Assembly (NCBI GenBank): GCA_007570785.1
Contig: ML660201.1
Coordinates: forward strand, 37,403,656 to 37,467,655
Source: Antilocapra americana
Taxonomy: Eukaryota; Chordata; Mammalia; Artiodactyla; Antilocapridae
Direction: 5' to 3'
Length of the DNA: 64,000 nt
A program made the translations under genes and the position numbers. The stretch's first letter is position 1. The number at the start of each line of letters is the position of its first letter. Below, one piece after another: positions 11,766 through 25,570 of this stretch. A model generated the notes under the pieces. The model did not search any database and had not been told where the DNA came from. It saw only the letters and a list, made by a program, of their open reading frames with translations.

Positions 11766-13107
11766 GTTGACACTGTGTTTTTTCATATTTATATTTAATG
11801 TCTCAAATTATCAACATAGAGTATCTATAGTACTTGGATTGGCTAGATAACTCTTTCAGTCATTCACTCACTTAAAGCAATGTTTTGAGGAATGTTTGAT
11901 TAATTTGACCTATTGCCTCTATTTCATTCTGATTATGAGAGTGATCTGGGGGGGAAAATGCTTCTCTTTTCTGGTGGAAGGATGTATTTAAATTTAGAAT
12001 GACATATATCCATTATGGCCCAGGGTGCCTGTGCATTAATGCAGAAATTGATATTAGGATAAAATCTTGAACAATTAGGGATAAGTATCTAAAATTCAAT
12101 TAACCTTTAGCTGTTCACCCCATAGTAGTGACATGCTCTTGTTTTAGTTGCTGTGGGATTGCCTGTATTCTTTATCATTGTACAACCAAAGACAAAAGTC
12201 AAACTCTCAAGACCAGTTTCAGCCAGGGCACATGAAGAAAGCTCCAGGCTCGGGATGTGCATCACTTACTTGATTTGTAATGCTTTCAGTAGGGAATGGG
12301 GATCTCCTTCTGGTTGACTGCTTTATTTTCATGAATCCCCATTGAATCTCCCTTCACGTTGTTTAGTGATGACAGAATGAACTTCCCATCCAAGGTCTTG
12401 GGGCTCAGATTCATGTGGTGATGGTCACCATGATCTCTGCATTACTTCCATTGCCAATGTGATTGCAGATCGGAATATCTAACAATATTCAAAGTCATTT
12501 TTTAAAAGAAGACAAGAAAGCAAAATGTCACACCCATCTTAAAATTGCCTTAATAGTAAAATAATTTTATCATACTGGTTTGCATGTTCTGTGTGTGTAT
12601 ATATGTCTATACTTTTGGGCAATGCTTCCATTGTTTAAATGATTGCTGAATGGTAATAGCGCTTGGCAGAAATTTCTTAGTATTTCAACCTTTAAATGAT
12701 TAAATGTCTCTAGACCCATCATGAGAAGAGACATGAAAGGGTTGCACGCGCCCTGATGGTCTCGGTTTCTAAACTTTACCTGCTAAGCCTCCTGAAAAGA
12801 CACAGTTGAAGAAAATTTAGACATGAGTTATAATTGTATGCTTTTCTATCTGTCCTCATAATGAACTTATTTGGCTTGATCATATAAGTTTTTATAATAA
12901 TGGTCCCCACATTGCTTCATTTTTTTAAAAAAGCATTGCGGCAGTGAGCTGCCTTCTTATATATTTAAATTGTTGACTAATTGTCTTAATTATTAATCCA
13001 TGAATTTATGTAACGCATTCACATTATTCATTTTTTGTGTGTTCCTCAAACCGCACCCAATGTTTTCAATTCAGGACTTCAGGATGAGAAGGAAAGCTGT
13101 GTACCAG
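11766..13107. other. Unassigned AT-rich sequence
   Basis: About 1.3 kb without recognisable young repeat or gene. Confidence 0.4.
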
Positions 13108-13245
13108 TCCTTTTTTTTTTTATTGTTTTTGCCATACAATGCCATGATATCACCATGGGTTTACATATGCTCCCCCTCCAGAACCCCCCTCCCTCCTCCC
13201 TCCCCCCGGGAAATCTTGATGCACCAGCCCCGAGCATATTGTTGC
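13108..13245 (-). mobile_element. Ruminant L1 3' end fragment
   Basis: 'tattgtttttgccatacaat', 'caccatgggtttacatatgc' and the pyrimidine run 'ccctccctcctccctccccc' are the reverse complement of the bovine-lineage L1 3' terminus. It is related to the L1 inserted at 40853-41043. Confidence 0.8.
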
Positions 13246-13944
13246 TGTTGTTAGAAATTCTTAGTGAAAGTAGTTGGGATCTCTCTTTGTTATGTCATTT
13301 GATCCTTCTTGTCTTAATGGTTCCCCCTAGGATGAGCTGTCTACTCCTCTTGAGTGTGGCTTTCCCTCCGGCCTTATATCTTAGTTGCCCATGTCCTTTT
13401 CTGATTTTGAACGTAGATTCTGTGTTCCATGGTGAAAGATACTGTAACTGTAAGGGCAGACCAGTGTGGGGAGAGCTGCATATATGGATGACTGGTCAAA
13501 CCAGTTAATTAAGAATGAAGAGACTACGTATATTTCCCCATGAATTATAGTCACCATTCTTCTCTGGAATTTGTATCTTCACCTATACTGTCCAGGCCTG
13601 TCTATTGCCACTCCCACTTGGAGCACTGAAATATCTGTTCTGCATGCTATATTACAGTGATATATTTTTTCTTTAATTTTCGAAGTTGACAAAGAATACC
13701 TGTTGAACATTTGCCTGTGAAGAAGTTAACATGTTTAAAAGGATTTAAGAAAATTAGCTGCTTTGCTCTGAAGATAAAATGTTCATTTAAATTAGGGAGG
13801 AACAGCTTCTTTGTGTCAGCTTTCTCATGCCATCCTGTGCTAAATTGTGAACTTGTTTTGCGTTGGATTCTCTCTCTCACAGAAAAGTGTCATCATTTTC
13901 ACTGCCAGAATATAAGGCAAAACAAAAGACTTTTCTGAAGGCAG

Positions 13945-13947
<3 letters not shown>
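13246..13947. other. Unassigned sequence
   Basis: The 157-codon plus ORF 13035-13508 runs through the reverse L1 tail and has no recognisable domain, so I treat it as chance. No other gene is seen. Confidence 0.4.

Positions 13948-13987
<40 letters not shown>
13948..13987. repeat. (TG)20 microsatellite
   Basis: An uninterrupted TG dinucleotide run of 40 bp. Confidence 0.97.
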
Positions 13988-13988
<1 letters not shown>

Positions 13989-14189
13989 AGGAAAAATCTG
14001 TGGCAAACATATTTTCCTGTAGATAATTTTTGGTAGCATATCTGGACTTTACAACTTGTAAACAGCTGGTGTTTCAGTTTTCTTACATCAACCCTTGCTA
14101 CTTATAAAACCAACAAATTACCATCTAGTATTAAGTAATAAATTAATGAAAAGTTTTATTTAAATAAGTCAGTCAATAGATCTTTGAGT

Positions 14190-14350
14190 AGGTGCAAATG
14201 TGTCAGGTATGGACTGTCGGGGTGCGATCAAGGCAATCTTGACAGTTTAGTGGGAAAAGTGGTCATTAAACAAATAGGTATATATACTATATGACTGTAG
14301 TCCTTGTGGCAAGGGCTACAAAGAAGACAAGTGAAATAGTAAGGAAATAA
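14190..14350 (-). repeat. L2 LINE remnant
   Basis: 'agtgggaaaagtggtcatta', 'aacaaataggtatata' and 'gtggcaagggctacaaagaa' correspond to the reverse of the L2 3' region. Heavily diverged. Confidence 0.5.
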
Positions 14351-16366
14351 TAAAACAGAGGCTTATCTTTGCTGTAATTTTGTATGGTATCCTTTTGTCC
14401 CCCATGGCTATTTAAATACAATTTAGATTTCTTTGTTTTGATTTCTTTGATCTTAAAGATATTTAATTACAATTAAAATTGCACTTCCCTGTCATAGTAC
14501 CATATTTCAAGTGTTCAGTAACCCCATGAGGCTACCATACTGGACAACATGACTAGAGAATGCTTTCGTCATTTCAGGGAATCCTGTTGGACAGCATAAT
14601 AACTATAGTCTCTGAGAGGATCTCTATGTAGAACAGATATTTAAACTTAGATATATCTGAGTAGGTAATGACCCAGTAACAATTTGGGATAGAAAGGAGA
14701 ACTCTGTTGGTAGAGGAATGCTCTAGCATATGGAGATAAACTGTATTAAACTTGATCTGTTATGTTTTTAGAATGGTATTTGCCATTTTTTCATGCTTGC
14801 CTATTTTAAGGAGGTATAATAGTATTGGCATTTACAATATTACTGTAACCATATACAATTGTCTTGGCTCTGCTTAAGGATGGTGTTACATTAAAAGAAT
14901 AAAAATCTGGTATCCAAAATAATTCAAAAGCATTTTAAAATCTTCTTAGGTTTTTTTTTCCTTGCAAAAATAGTAAAAAGGGAATTGTTTCATAATGTGA
15001 ATAAAGATCTTTCATCTTTCTCTCCCTTTTTTCACTAGCATACAATCACTACTACCCTTAAAGGCTCTCTGTTTTTTCTTCCAAAATTCCAGATGTCTTA
15101 TAAATCTTGTCTAACTCAGCTTTTTATCACATGCTTTAATTTGTCCTGTTTCTCTTTTTTTTCTTTTTTTTTTTATGATATCCTACTCTCTGGCTATTGG
15201 ACAACAAAGGAAACTGCAAGTACTGATTCAGCGAATAGCAGTCTCTCCTCGTTAATAGATTTTTTCAAAGAGATACTGCCTCTCAATTATTATTGCAATT
15301 CAACATTAAGGAAACATTCTAAATGCTTATAGGAAATTTGATTATGCTAGTTGATCTTGACTTTGGTCTCCACAGGTTTTAGAACCAAGCTGTTGCTTTG
15401 ATATGCATATTCTATAGTTCCAAGCTGAAATTATTTTTATGTAAATGTCATTACTTTTCCCTGAGAGACTATCCTGTAATCTAGTGAGTGGTTTTGTTGT
15501 TTTTTTCTTAATACACTGTAAGAAAGCCAGGATGGAAGATCCCACTGATTATACCTTTCAGTCTCTAAAATCTGTTATTATAACTCACATGGTTTATTTT
15601 TCATTGAAAGATATACTATCACTCAATTTAATACTTTTAGTTCAGTTTATGTAGAGTAACACTGAGTAAAACCTTACAGAGTTGTATGAGTGGGAAAGTT
15701 AATTTTGAAGAAGTAGAAGCCAAGGACTTAATTCCAGTTGCAAAAAGTAAATCTAGATTGTGTTGCCTATCACACATTCTTAATATATCTTTTTAAATAA
15801 TTAGGTGAGAATTTTTTCTAATTAAACTATGAGTTGTTGTTTTGTTAAGGTCCAAAGGATTTGAAATCAACTAAATATTTGTTGACTTTATTCCTTTGTT
15901 TTCAGCATCTGGTAAGGTAAATTTTTATTTTTTTTATAGTTGAAAAAGTAATTAGAATTTGTGATCATACTCCCATATCATATGAATTTCAAGAGGAAAA
16001 GAAATCAGAATTTTTTTAAAGTGTGTAATAACCCCAATAAAGAGATTCACCATGCATGTAGTATAAATTCTGCCTCTGTGTGGCTCCTGTCCTTTCACTT
16101 TTCTCTGCTCCTGAATCACCAAGGTATCACATAGACGATAACCCTCTAATTAGTCCATTGGCTTTCAGTCCTACTTACTTGTCTTTGACCTGTTCTCACG
16201 TGGCTGCCAGAGGTGTTTGTGCTAGAAATCGAAAACAGAGATTTAAGAATGGCAGTTTGGTTAGAGGTAATTACCTTGAAATTGTACTCTTTCCTCAGAT
16301 TGTTTATTCTTTGTGTGTGGGCAGTGGTGTGTTTTTCCAATAATGAATAGACACTATGGTGGTACG
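14351..16366. other. Unassigned AT-rich sequence
   Basis: About 2 kb of AT-rich DNA with several T- and A-runs and no recognisable element or gene. The short ORFs at 15093-15654 lack motifs. Confidence 0.4.
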
Positions 16367-16590
16367 TGGGCTTCCTGGGTGGCGCTAGTGGTAAAAAAAG
16401 GGCCTACCTGTCAATGCAGGGGACGTAAGAGATACAGGTTCCATCATTGGGACGGGAAGATCCCCTGGAAGAGGGCATGGCAATCCACTGCATTATTCTT
16501 GCCTAGAGGATCCCCATGGACAGAGGAGCCTGGCAGGCTGCAGTCCATAGGATCACAAAGAGTCAGACACAACTGAACCAACCTAGCATT
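16367..16590 (+). mobile_element. Bov-tA SINE
   Basis: Forward copy starting 'gggcttcctgggtggcgcta', with 'tgtcaatgcaggggacgtaa' and ending 'gagtcagacacaactgaacc'. An A-run (taaaaaaagg) sits at the position of the usual 'taaagaa'. Confidence 0.9.
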
Positions 16591-16639
16591 CATGCACACA
16601 CATGGGGATAAGTGTTGGGTTCCCCACTATTCATCAGGA

Positions 16640-17205
16640 AGTGTTGGGTCTCTTCTCTGAACCAGGAGAATCTGGTTATGTTCATCTGCTGCTTTGAAGA
16701 CGTTTGATGACTTGCCATTGCTTTCAGCTGTCCTAAATTATTAAGATGACCTCTGAGCTCCTATGATGATGGCCCAGCTTATTTTCTGACCAGTCCAACA
16801 CCATTTTGCCTTGCTTTCTGTACTGCAACCACACTGACCTTCTCTCTCCTCAGATATGGCAAGCTTCTTCTGATTTGATGCTGTTCTATCTATCTGGAAG
16901 TTCACTGAGTCCCTTTCATTCTTTAGGTCTTGGCTTAAATGCCTCTTTCTGAGGTCATCCTTCTCTGATCCCATCCTCACTCACTTTCCCCTGCAACAGA
17001 CTACATGAAGTCAGCTCAGTTTTTGTCCCCATGGCAGTGATCATAATTGTTAATAAGATCACTACCAATTAATTGTAAAATTAATATCTAATCTCTCTGC
17101 CAGACTAAAACTCCTAAAATCCAAGAGTAGTATCTATGCAGCTTGCATTGTATCCCCAGCACCCAAAGCTGTGCCTGGCACTTAAAGTCCTTTAGTAACT
17201 GTTTT
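16640..17205 (+). repeat. L2 LINE 3' region
   Basis: In order: 'aaccacactgaccttctctc', 'aggtcttggcttaaatgcct', 'tgaggtcatccttctctgat', 'gtatccccagcacccaaagc' and 'tgtgcctggcact'. This is the 3' end of L2, including the final ORF2 codons now obliterated and the 3' UTR. Confidence 0.75.
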
Positions 17206-19104
17206 TTTTAATATTTCTATTTGATACAAATTTAGTATAATTATGAAGACATTTTGAAATTTTAGCTTAGAAGATTTTAGAGCAGAAACAGGTTCTTCTC
17301 TGTTTGATTAAATTCTTCACCAGCATATTAAATTCTTCACTGTTGGCTTAAATCTTTATAGTCAGCCTAAGTCATTTGATTTCCACTCTAAATGTTCTGA
17401 GCTCAATATTCAAAGAAACTTTGATTTCAAAGGAAGTGCACCGATCCTATCAACAACCAAACATGTTTTTTTAAAAGTCTTTGGGGGAAGTAGGAGTGGA
17501 GATAAGGAAGAAATGAAAGACATCCTAAAGCATATTGAGAACCACAGATAAAAGCAGCAGCTTGTGAGAAGGAGGTTAATGCATATTGAAGTAGATGTCA
17601 CTAATTTCATATAAATTTGCCATCAGGAAGTTAAGAGCTTTGGGTTGTTTGTTCATTGAATTTGTACTCGTGACTTATTATGGCCTTGGACCAGTAATTA
17701 ATAATGCAAGAATGGAGGTGGAAGAAGGAAAAGAGATCAAGAAGAGAAGAGAGAAATAAAATGAGGTAAAGACAGGCAAACAGACTGACATTAAATCTAC
17801 AATACAGTATATTATACTAAATAGATAAACTACAGAGAAGTCATAGCCATAGGTTAATCCTTCACTTGTGTTCTACAGAGTGTAAATAGGTATTCTGGAA
17901 GGAAGGAAAAGATGGTGGTGAAGGGCTCTTTGTTGTTGCTCAGGTAAATTTGGAAGATTGGTTTAAATGGAGCTTCAAAGGTCTCTTTGTTTTTTGACTT
18001 TTCAGAGAAAGAGGTAGAATATTCAGCATTTCCCAGTCTTGCTGGCTTGGGTAACAGCATTCCCAGTTCCCTAGCACTGAGATTTGTACCAACACTTGTG
18101 TTCAGATACCTTTTGGGTAAACCTCGAGGAAGCCTGTAAGCCATCCCAGAGAGAACACCCCAAGACAGTGACACATGTAATGAAGATGCCTCTTCTTGGC
18201 ACTTCTTTTGTCCTGGCTTTAAGGTGTAAAAGTATAGGAATTGTCACTAACAGGACCTTGCCATTTTCTATATAATTATGAGGATTGTATTATGAAAATT
18301 AATGAGAATTTTAATGGGATCAGTGCAGAAACCTAACTTTAAATAATAACCTGTTAGGGAGACAGTTTGAGTCAAAAGAAACAACCCAAAAATCAAGATT
18401 AAGTTTTCAAATAAGCAGTCATTGCCCTCCCTCCCCTCTTATACCCTCAGTCCTGCTCCTCCCTTTGCAAATAGCCATCAAATAATTTGTGAATGTTCAT
18501 CTCTCTGGGTGTATTTTTTAAAATGCATTTTGGAAATGGTGTTGTGATTTTTTAATATTTTCTAAATTAAATTGTAGAAAAGAATGATAACTTTAATATT
18601 AGAAATTATTATTGCTTTTCATTCCAGTAATATTGAAAAATAACAGGAAGGACCCTGAAGCAATTGCTGGGTCGTCTTATTGTTAAAAACTGCCACTGAC
18701 AAGGATGCAGTCTACGGACTTCTAGTATGTTAGACTACTTTGATTTAATCCTCTTCATTTCCTTTGCTAAGGTTTACTATGCTAAAAAAATGCATTTTTA
18801 ATAGAGATTTTATTATAAAGTACGACCTCTGTTTCTCATCACAAACGATTCTAATAACACTTTGACTCAGATCCGGGAATGCTAAAGCTAGAAGCAGCAT
18901 TAGAGACAGTCTGGTTTTAGTCCCTGAAGAGGAAGCTGGTATCAGAGGCCGGATAAGACTTGGGTCTTCTTGCTAGCGTTTTGCTCTTCTTTTCCTTCTC
19001 AGAGTTAACCTGAGGCTAATGGGACAGTGCTTGTAAGACACTTAAACAGGCAGCTTCACACATAGTTAGTGCTTATTAAGAGAAACTAAAGTTAATATCA
19101 TTAA
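17206..19104. other. Unassigned AT-rich sequence
   Basis: A short local repeat of 'attaaattcttcac' lies near 17308-17340. No gene. Minus ORF 17854-18174 (106 codons) shows no known motif. Confidence 0.4.
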
Positions 19105-19200
19105 CATCATCAACCATTCAAATATTTATTGAGCATCTACTATGTGGTTTGGAATGGCATCTGCCCTAATGGTATGGACCTATTCCAAGCTCTTTGTATA
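19105..19200 (-). repeat. L2-like 3' terminal fragment
   Basis: 'caaatatttattgagcatct' followed by 'actatgtggt' is the reverse complement of the L2 3' end. Confidence 0.55.
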
Positions 19201-19560
19201 GCCTCTTGTTCTGGATTTGCCATGAACAGGGTAGACCCCCTAGAACAATTTTCTAGTTTTCTTTAGCATTCTTTTTTTCACAATAAGTATAAGATTTAGA
19301 GAGAATTTTGAGGTAAAAAATGGAAAGTGATGTGTGAAGTCCAGATCTACCAAAGATACTCTTTTTGGGCAGATCCATGCTCTTAGTTTGCCAGTTCAAA
19401 TATTTTAAAGTAATTACTGAAAAGTTAAAATCATTTTCCAAAGGATCATCACAAGATAAGGAGAAAAACCTAACTTTATTATCTCTAGGTTGTTTCAGTT
19501 TTTTCAAAAATGTATAATACATATTCATCTATTCATATATATATAGATAGATAGATACAC
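19201..19560. other. Unassigned sequence with short (TA)/(TAGA) run
   Basis: A simple AT then GATA run occupies about 19535-19557 just before a SINE. Nothing else is recognised. Confidence 0.5.
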
Positions 19561-19780
19561 ACTTCTCTGATGGCTCAGCAGGTAAAGTACCCACCTGCAA
19601 TGCAGGAGACACAAGAGACTTGGATTTGATCCTTAGGTCAAGAAGATCCCCTGAAGAAGGAAATGGCACCCCACTCTAGTATTCTTGCCTGGAAAATTCC
19701 ATGAACAGAGGATCCTGGCAGGCTACAATCTGGAGTCATGAAAGAGTCAGATGTGACTGAGCAACTAAGAACAACAATAA
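19561..19780 (+). mobile_element. Bov-tA SINE
   Basis: Forward copy: 'cttctctgatggctcagcag', 'caatgcaggagacacaagag', 'ccactctagtattcttgcct' and tail 'gtgactgagcaactaagaac'. Confidence 0.9.
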
Positions 19781-20039
19781 CATATGTGATGAGCTAAAAA
19801 TTACATAGATTTGAAAGTTATTCTAGTCACATTTGAAATAAGGAAAGGAAATACAGGCTGTAGACAGTGGCTGGTCATGACAATAATTAAATTTTTCTGA
19901 ATTTAAAGTGCTGGTTGTTATACTGATGTTGATTTCAATAGCTTCAGTCGCAGCCACTGGGCAGCTCCCCACACTTCAGGCTTGCCACTGAGAGCAGTTT
20001 CAGTGTTCCCTCCGTGCTTTAATGGAAATGAATATTTTT
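19781..20039. other. Unassigned sequence
   Basis: No element or gene recognised. Confidence 0.4.
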
Positions 20040-20960
20040 CTGTAACTCATCTGTCACTGAGCATTTATTGGAGGCACCCTGTGGGTGAAGTGTTGTGCTA
20101 GATCATGAGTAAGGAAAGATACATTCGTTACACTTGCTTTCTACAAGGCATTTACAATCTAGTAGGGGACCAACAGATCATTTTAAATGTAGTGTAGTAA
20201 AGAAATGGATCAAGACAAAACAGAAGCTAGAAGAACTAGGCTATTCTACCAAAAAAACTCAGAGGAAGAGACATTTGATCTGGGTCCCAGGGATGAGTGG
20301 GAATTTTATTTTAAGAGTATAATTTGACTGTTGCAAAAGGTTGAGATCTTGAAATTTTACGATACAGTCAAGCAACTTCTCTGTGGTTTGGTGTGGCTAG
20401 AGTATAAATTATCAATAAGGAGATATGAGACTTAAGGCAGGACAGATAGGAAGAAGCAAAAGCAAAGTGAACTTTATGCTGGAGATGTTTGGAAGTATTT
20501 GGTCGCCTTTTAAAAGGGGAAAATACATGGTCAGATTGGTGTTTTAAGAAGAGCAGTTGGGAGCTATGGTGTGCATAGATTGAAGGGAAGAGACCATTTA
20601 AAGGCTGTGGAAACAGATTAAGTAAGCGATGAATAAACATTTTCACTAGAGGAGGGATGGAAACAAGAGGACAAACTTGAAATATAATGAAAGCTAGGAA
20701 CTCCTGGGACTTGGTAATGGATTGGATACATGAAAAGGTGAAGGAGAAGAGAGAAAGAAGTTAACGTCAAGGTGACTAGATTCATAGTTGAGGCAAAATG
20801 GAGGTTCGGGAAAAGGTACGTATTTTTGTAGGAAGAGAAGGAATTCTGTTTTGGGCATGTTGAGTTCAAGGTGGATATCTAGGTGAATATTTAAACTTTG
20901 GGGAAGTGTTGACCTTGGAATATTGATGCAGGCATCTTCAGTGAGCTGATGCTCATGAAA
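20040..20960 (-). repeat. L2 LINE, about 0.9 kb
   Basis: It begins with 'tgagcatttattggaggcac' and continues through 'gcatttacaatctagtaggg', 'ggtcagattggtgttttaag', 'tctgttttgggcatgttgag' and 'aaggtggatatctaggtg'. These are phrases of the reverse-oriented L2 3' kilobase in the right order. It is the longest L2 in the window. The overlapping ORFs on the minus strand are remnants or chance frames. Confidence 0.75.
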
Positions 20961-21559
20961 GTCTTAGGAGGAGTTTCTTTTGGGGAGAGGATCTGGAGTT
21001 TGAATAGAAGAACACCCTCAATGAACTTAATTAGTACCTGAAAGAGGATGGAGAGGAAATCTATTTGTCAGTTTTTAGACCTGATTTTTTTTTTTTTGGC
21101 TTGACCTCAAGTTATGACTGAACTGGACCTCAGAAAACATGAAATAATTTTGAATCTTGGCCAAATATGTTGTTAACTCAAGCATATATTCATAAACTTA
21201 ATATTTCTGACATAAGTTTTTCTAATGGCTCTTCCAACATACTATGAAAAAATGACACCAAGTATGAAGAATGAAGGTTCCAGTGCTCTCTGAAATAGGC
21301 AGTGAATCACTTACTGCTATAACAGAAACTTTTCTTTATTAGGCCAATACAAATATGTTACAGACACCTTTTTTGTGTAGCATAGAAATTATTGCCAGCA
21401 TGGTTAATGGTGACTTTTTCTTTGTGAGTTAAAGACATTGTATAAAATACTCTTAAGCCTGTCTTTTTATCAGTTACCTTGATTAGAATTTCACTTGAGC
21501 AGAGGTGATCAATTGAAATAAACATATGTAGTTGGTCTACTGCCTACCAATTTAATGTT
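20961..21559. other. Unassigned sequence
   Basis: No gene. A T-run lies near 21087. Confidence 0.4.
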
Positions 21560-22204
21560 AAGATTGAATATCAACCTCTGTTTCAACCATGATAGAATTA
21601 CTGGTGCAGTTTACCATACCACAATGAATCACTCTAAAACTGGATACAATATATAAGGCAACTGATTGGAGGCAATGGAAACTAGCTAGTCTAGATATGA
21701 TCCTTGAAGGTAACAGGCAAGGTTGACTGATATCCATACAGGGAGTGGAGGCCACAGAGGAGAGACGTGGTTTCTCTGAATTGAAGTGTTCAAGTTGGAA
21801 GTTCAGAGCTGCTAAAGTGGCTAAAATTTGACATTCAGGGTACTGGAGAGAGGAATCTGCGCAGAATAGACACAGAAGCAGACCCTGTGGGTCATTTGCC
21901 AACGGCTGTGCAGGACCAGAGTGGGACTCTCTAAGCCTTGGCAGAGGATGACTTGTGTAGGACTGAATGCTTAGCAGAGATTCCCAGCCATACAGTGATG
22001 AGAGATGTTGGAATCTGCTCTAGTGTTGAAAGTTCTGGCTGAGCTACTGAGAAACTGAATTGAAAATTTAGAAAAGCAACATTTTAGGAGTAAGAATCAC
22101 AATCCAGAATGAGGATCATTTCCTTCAAACTAACAATAAAACCAAATAGGCCCTCTCTAACAGAGTATTTTATAAAACCCTGACAGGATCAAGGTGGTTT
22201 GGGT

Positions 22205-22412
22205 GGTTTAGTTGCTACGTCATGTCTGACTCTTTACGGGCCCCATGGATTGTAGTCCGCCAGGCTCCTCTGTCCGTGGGATTCTCCAGGCAAGAGTACT
22301 GGAGTGGGTTGCCACTTCCTTCTCCAAGGGATCTTCCTGACCCAGGAATTGAACCCAGGGCTCCTGCATTGCAGGCAGATTCTTTACCAACTGAGCTACA
22401 AGGGAAGCGACA
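22205..22412 (-). mobile_element. Bov-tA SINE
   Basis: Reverse copy from 'ttagttgctacgtcatgtct' to 'ctgagctacaagggaagc'. It lies within the older L1-like sequence. Confidence 0.9.
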
Positions 22413-23187
22413 GAATCAAGATCTGTCAAAAATTTAATTGACTGCCCAAGTAATATTTAGTATCTCTAAGGGAAGAAAAGACAACCCAGACACATTGTTG
22501 TGAATCAGGTGTAATCATACGTGTGAAGAAGCAGGAGGATCTGATATCCAATCAAGAAAGCAAGCAGTCCCTGGAAACAAGTGCCATGATGACCAATGAC
22601 CAAGATGTTGCGGTTATAGCTATTATAACAGTGTTCAAGGTCATAAAGGAAAAATTTGATGTAGTGCATAAACAGACAGGGAATTTGGGATGAGAAATGG
22701 CAACTATAAAAAGAAATGGAAACACTAGAATTGAAAGGTGCAACGGGTGAAATGAAAAATGTAATAGATGAGATTAGCAGCCAGTTAGATTCTGCATGAT
22801 AAGAGGTTAGTGCACTTAAAGTTGTATAAATAGAAATTACCCAAGCTAAAGAACAGTGAGAAAAAAAGTGAAAAAAAAAAAAAGGAATTATTCTGAGGTG
22901 GATCATAAACTTAAATGTAAAAAAAAAGGAACTGTTAAGGTTCTAGAGCAAAATGTAGAAAATATCTTAGTGACCTTGGGCTAGACAGATAACTTAAAGA
23001 AAAAGCAGTAACTACAGAAGAGAAAAATTGATCAATTGGACTTCATTAAAATTATAAACTTCTGCTTATCTGAAGACTCAGTTAAGAAAAATGAAAAGGC
23101 AAGCTACTGTCTGAAAGAAAATATTTTTACAATATGTCTAATAAAGGACAGGTATCTAGAATATGTATTTTAAAAAAAAGCAACAAG

Positions 23188-23785
<598 letters not shown>

Positions 23786-24640
23786 GCAACAAGCTCCTAC
23801 AGTTGAGTAATTAAAAATGTCTCAATTTACATAAAGGGCAAAAAGATTTCAACCTGCATTATCTAAATGTGTGGGGTTTTTTTGTATATGACCAATGATT
23901 CCATCAAAAGGTGCTCAATATCATTAGTTATTATGACTATGAGTAAAAAACCCAGAATATCTCTTGATTCCCACTGGAATAGCCACAGTTAACGTCTGTG
24001 GTGAGTGATGATTATGAGTAACAGAAATTCTTACACATTGCTGGTCAAAATACAAAACTATAGAACAACTTTGAAAAAATAGTTCCATTTCTTGTAATGT
24101 TAAACATATGACTTTATTACTCAGCAATGCTTCTCTCTATGTATTTACCCAAGAAAAATGAAAACATCGATAAATAATTTTTCTATACAAATGTTTATAG
24201 TCCATTAATTATTCATTAATAATTACTTTATTCATTAATTTATTTCCTATACTGAAAATAGCACATAAATCCCCCAAGAGAATAAATGAGTTGTTGGGCG
24301 CTCATTTGTATAGTGCAATACTGTCGAGCCATCATAATTATAGTTACTGATAAACACAGAAGCATGGATGAATCTTAAACAGCTGAAAGGAGATGAAATA
24401 CAGCACATATTGTATGATTACATTTATATTATAAAATAGTCAAAGTTCACATGTAAGGATTAAAATCACATCAGTGGTTGCTGATAGAGGTGATGTTGCT
24501 TGAATAAAGGGACCACTGGAAACTTCTTAGGGTGATGGAAATTTTCCCTAACTTGATTCAAGTATTCATTTCATGTGTGTATACACAGTGTAAAATTTAT
24601 TTCATCACATGTAACTTTTACCTCGATAATTTAAAGGTAC

Positions 24641-25389
24641 ACAATTTTTAAAAATAGGCAATTATATAATCCAAATTGCTAAAGATGATTATGTGTAATA
24701 AATCAAGATAAGTTTGTTCATTAACATAACCCAGTGTTTCAAATACATCAAATGTATTTTGGCCAAGAACATAATGTAGGAGAGTTTATTTGTTGTTTTA
24801 TGATTTTATTTGTATTTTTACTAGTTTTCATGATTTTTTAGGATAAAGGTTTGCTTAGAAGTTCTGTTGTCTTCAGAAAGGAGCAGAATTAGCAAATTTC
24901 TCTCCAATAAAAACAGGTAATTCCCTAGACAATTCACTGAAATGGTATATCCTTAAATTTTTCTTTGAAAAATACTCTGGAGGGACATTGAGGAACGTTA
25001 GTTATTTTATCCCAGGGAATTGGCTGCTGGTTGAGAAACAGGCCCTGGATAATTGAAGCCATTTGTCTGAGAGCTGAATGTACAGGCAGGAATGGGACCT
25101 GACTTAATTGAAAAGAATTGATATTACAACATTAAGAACACTGATCCTTTGAAAATGAAAGCAAAAGGGCCAGACCATGGTCTACTAGCATTTAGCATTG
25201 TTAGGGGAAGATTGTGTTCATTTTCCACAACAGTTCTCTGAGGATGAGAATCAGTGATAATGGACTGACACAGAAAAGTCTCTTCTTTTCCCCCATTCTT
25301 CTTAGAGGGTAGACATAATGGGGCTAAGAAGAATCACAGGCTGACCCTATCACATGGGTATTTTCAGTTGCTGTACATGTCACCTTAAC
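24641..25389. other. Unassigned AT-rich sequence
   Basis: No gene or clear repeat. Confidence 0.4.
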
Positions 25390-25570
25390 CTACACTTGTG
25401 GTCAGCATGATATAATAGGAAGACCTTGAGACTGAGCATTACAGACTTAACTGCTTGTGAACTGTGTTACCTTGGGCAAGTCTCTTAGCCTTTCTGACCT
25501 TGTCTTGAAGGGTTGCTGAAGGATGAAATGAAATATCGTGTGAAAAGTGCTAATTAGCCTATGTTAACTA
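25390..25570 (+). repeat. MIR SINE (plus)
   Basis: Near full-length MIR: 'atgatataataggaagacct', 'taactgcttgtgaactgtgt', 'accttgggcaagtctcttag', 'ggttgctgaaggatgaaatg'. It is one of the best-preserved MIRs here. Confidence 0.8.

Noticed and set aside
13035..13508. 157-codon plus-strand ORF, the second longest in the window apart from repeats
   Set aside because: It runs through the reverse-complemented pyrimidine-rich L1 tail, has low-complexity Leu/Ser/Pro composition and no recognisable domain.
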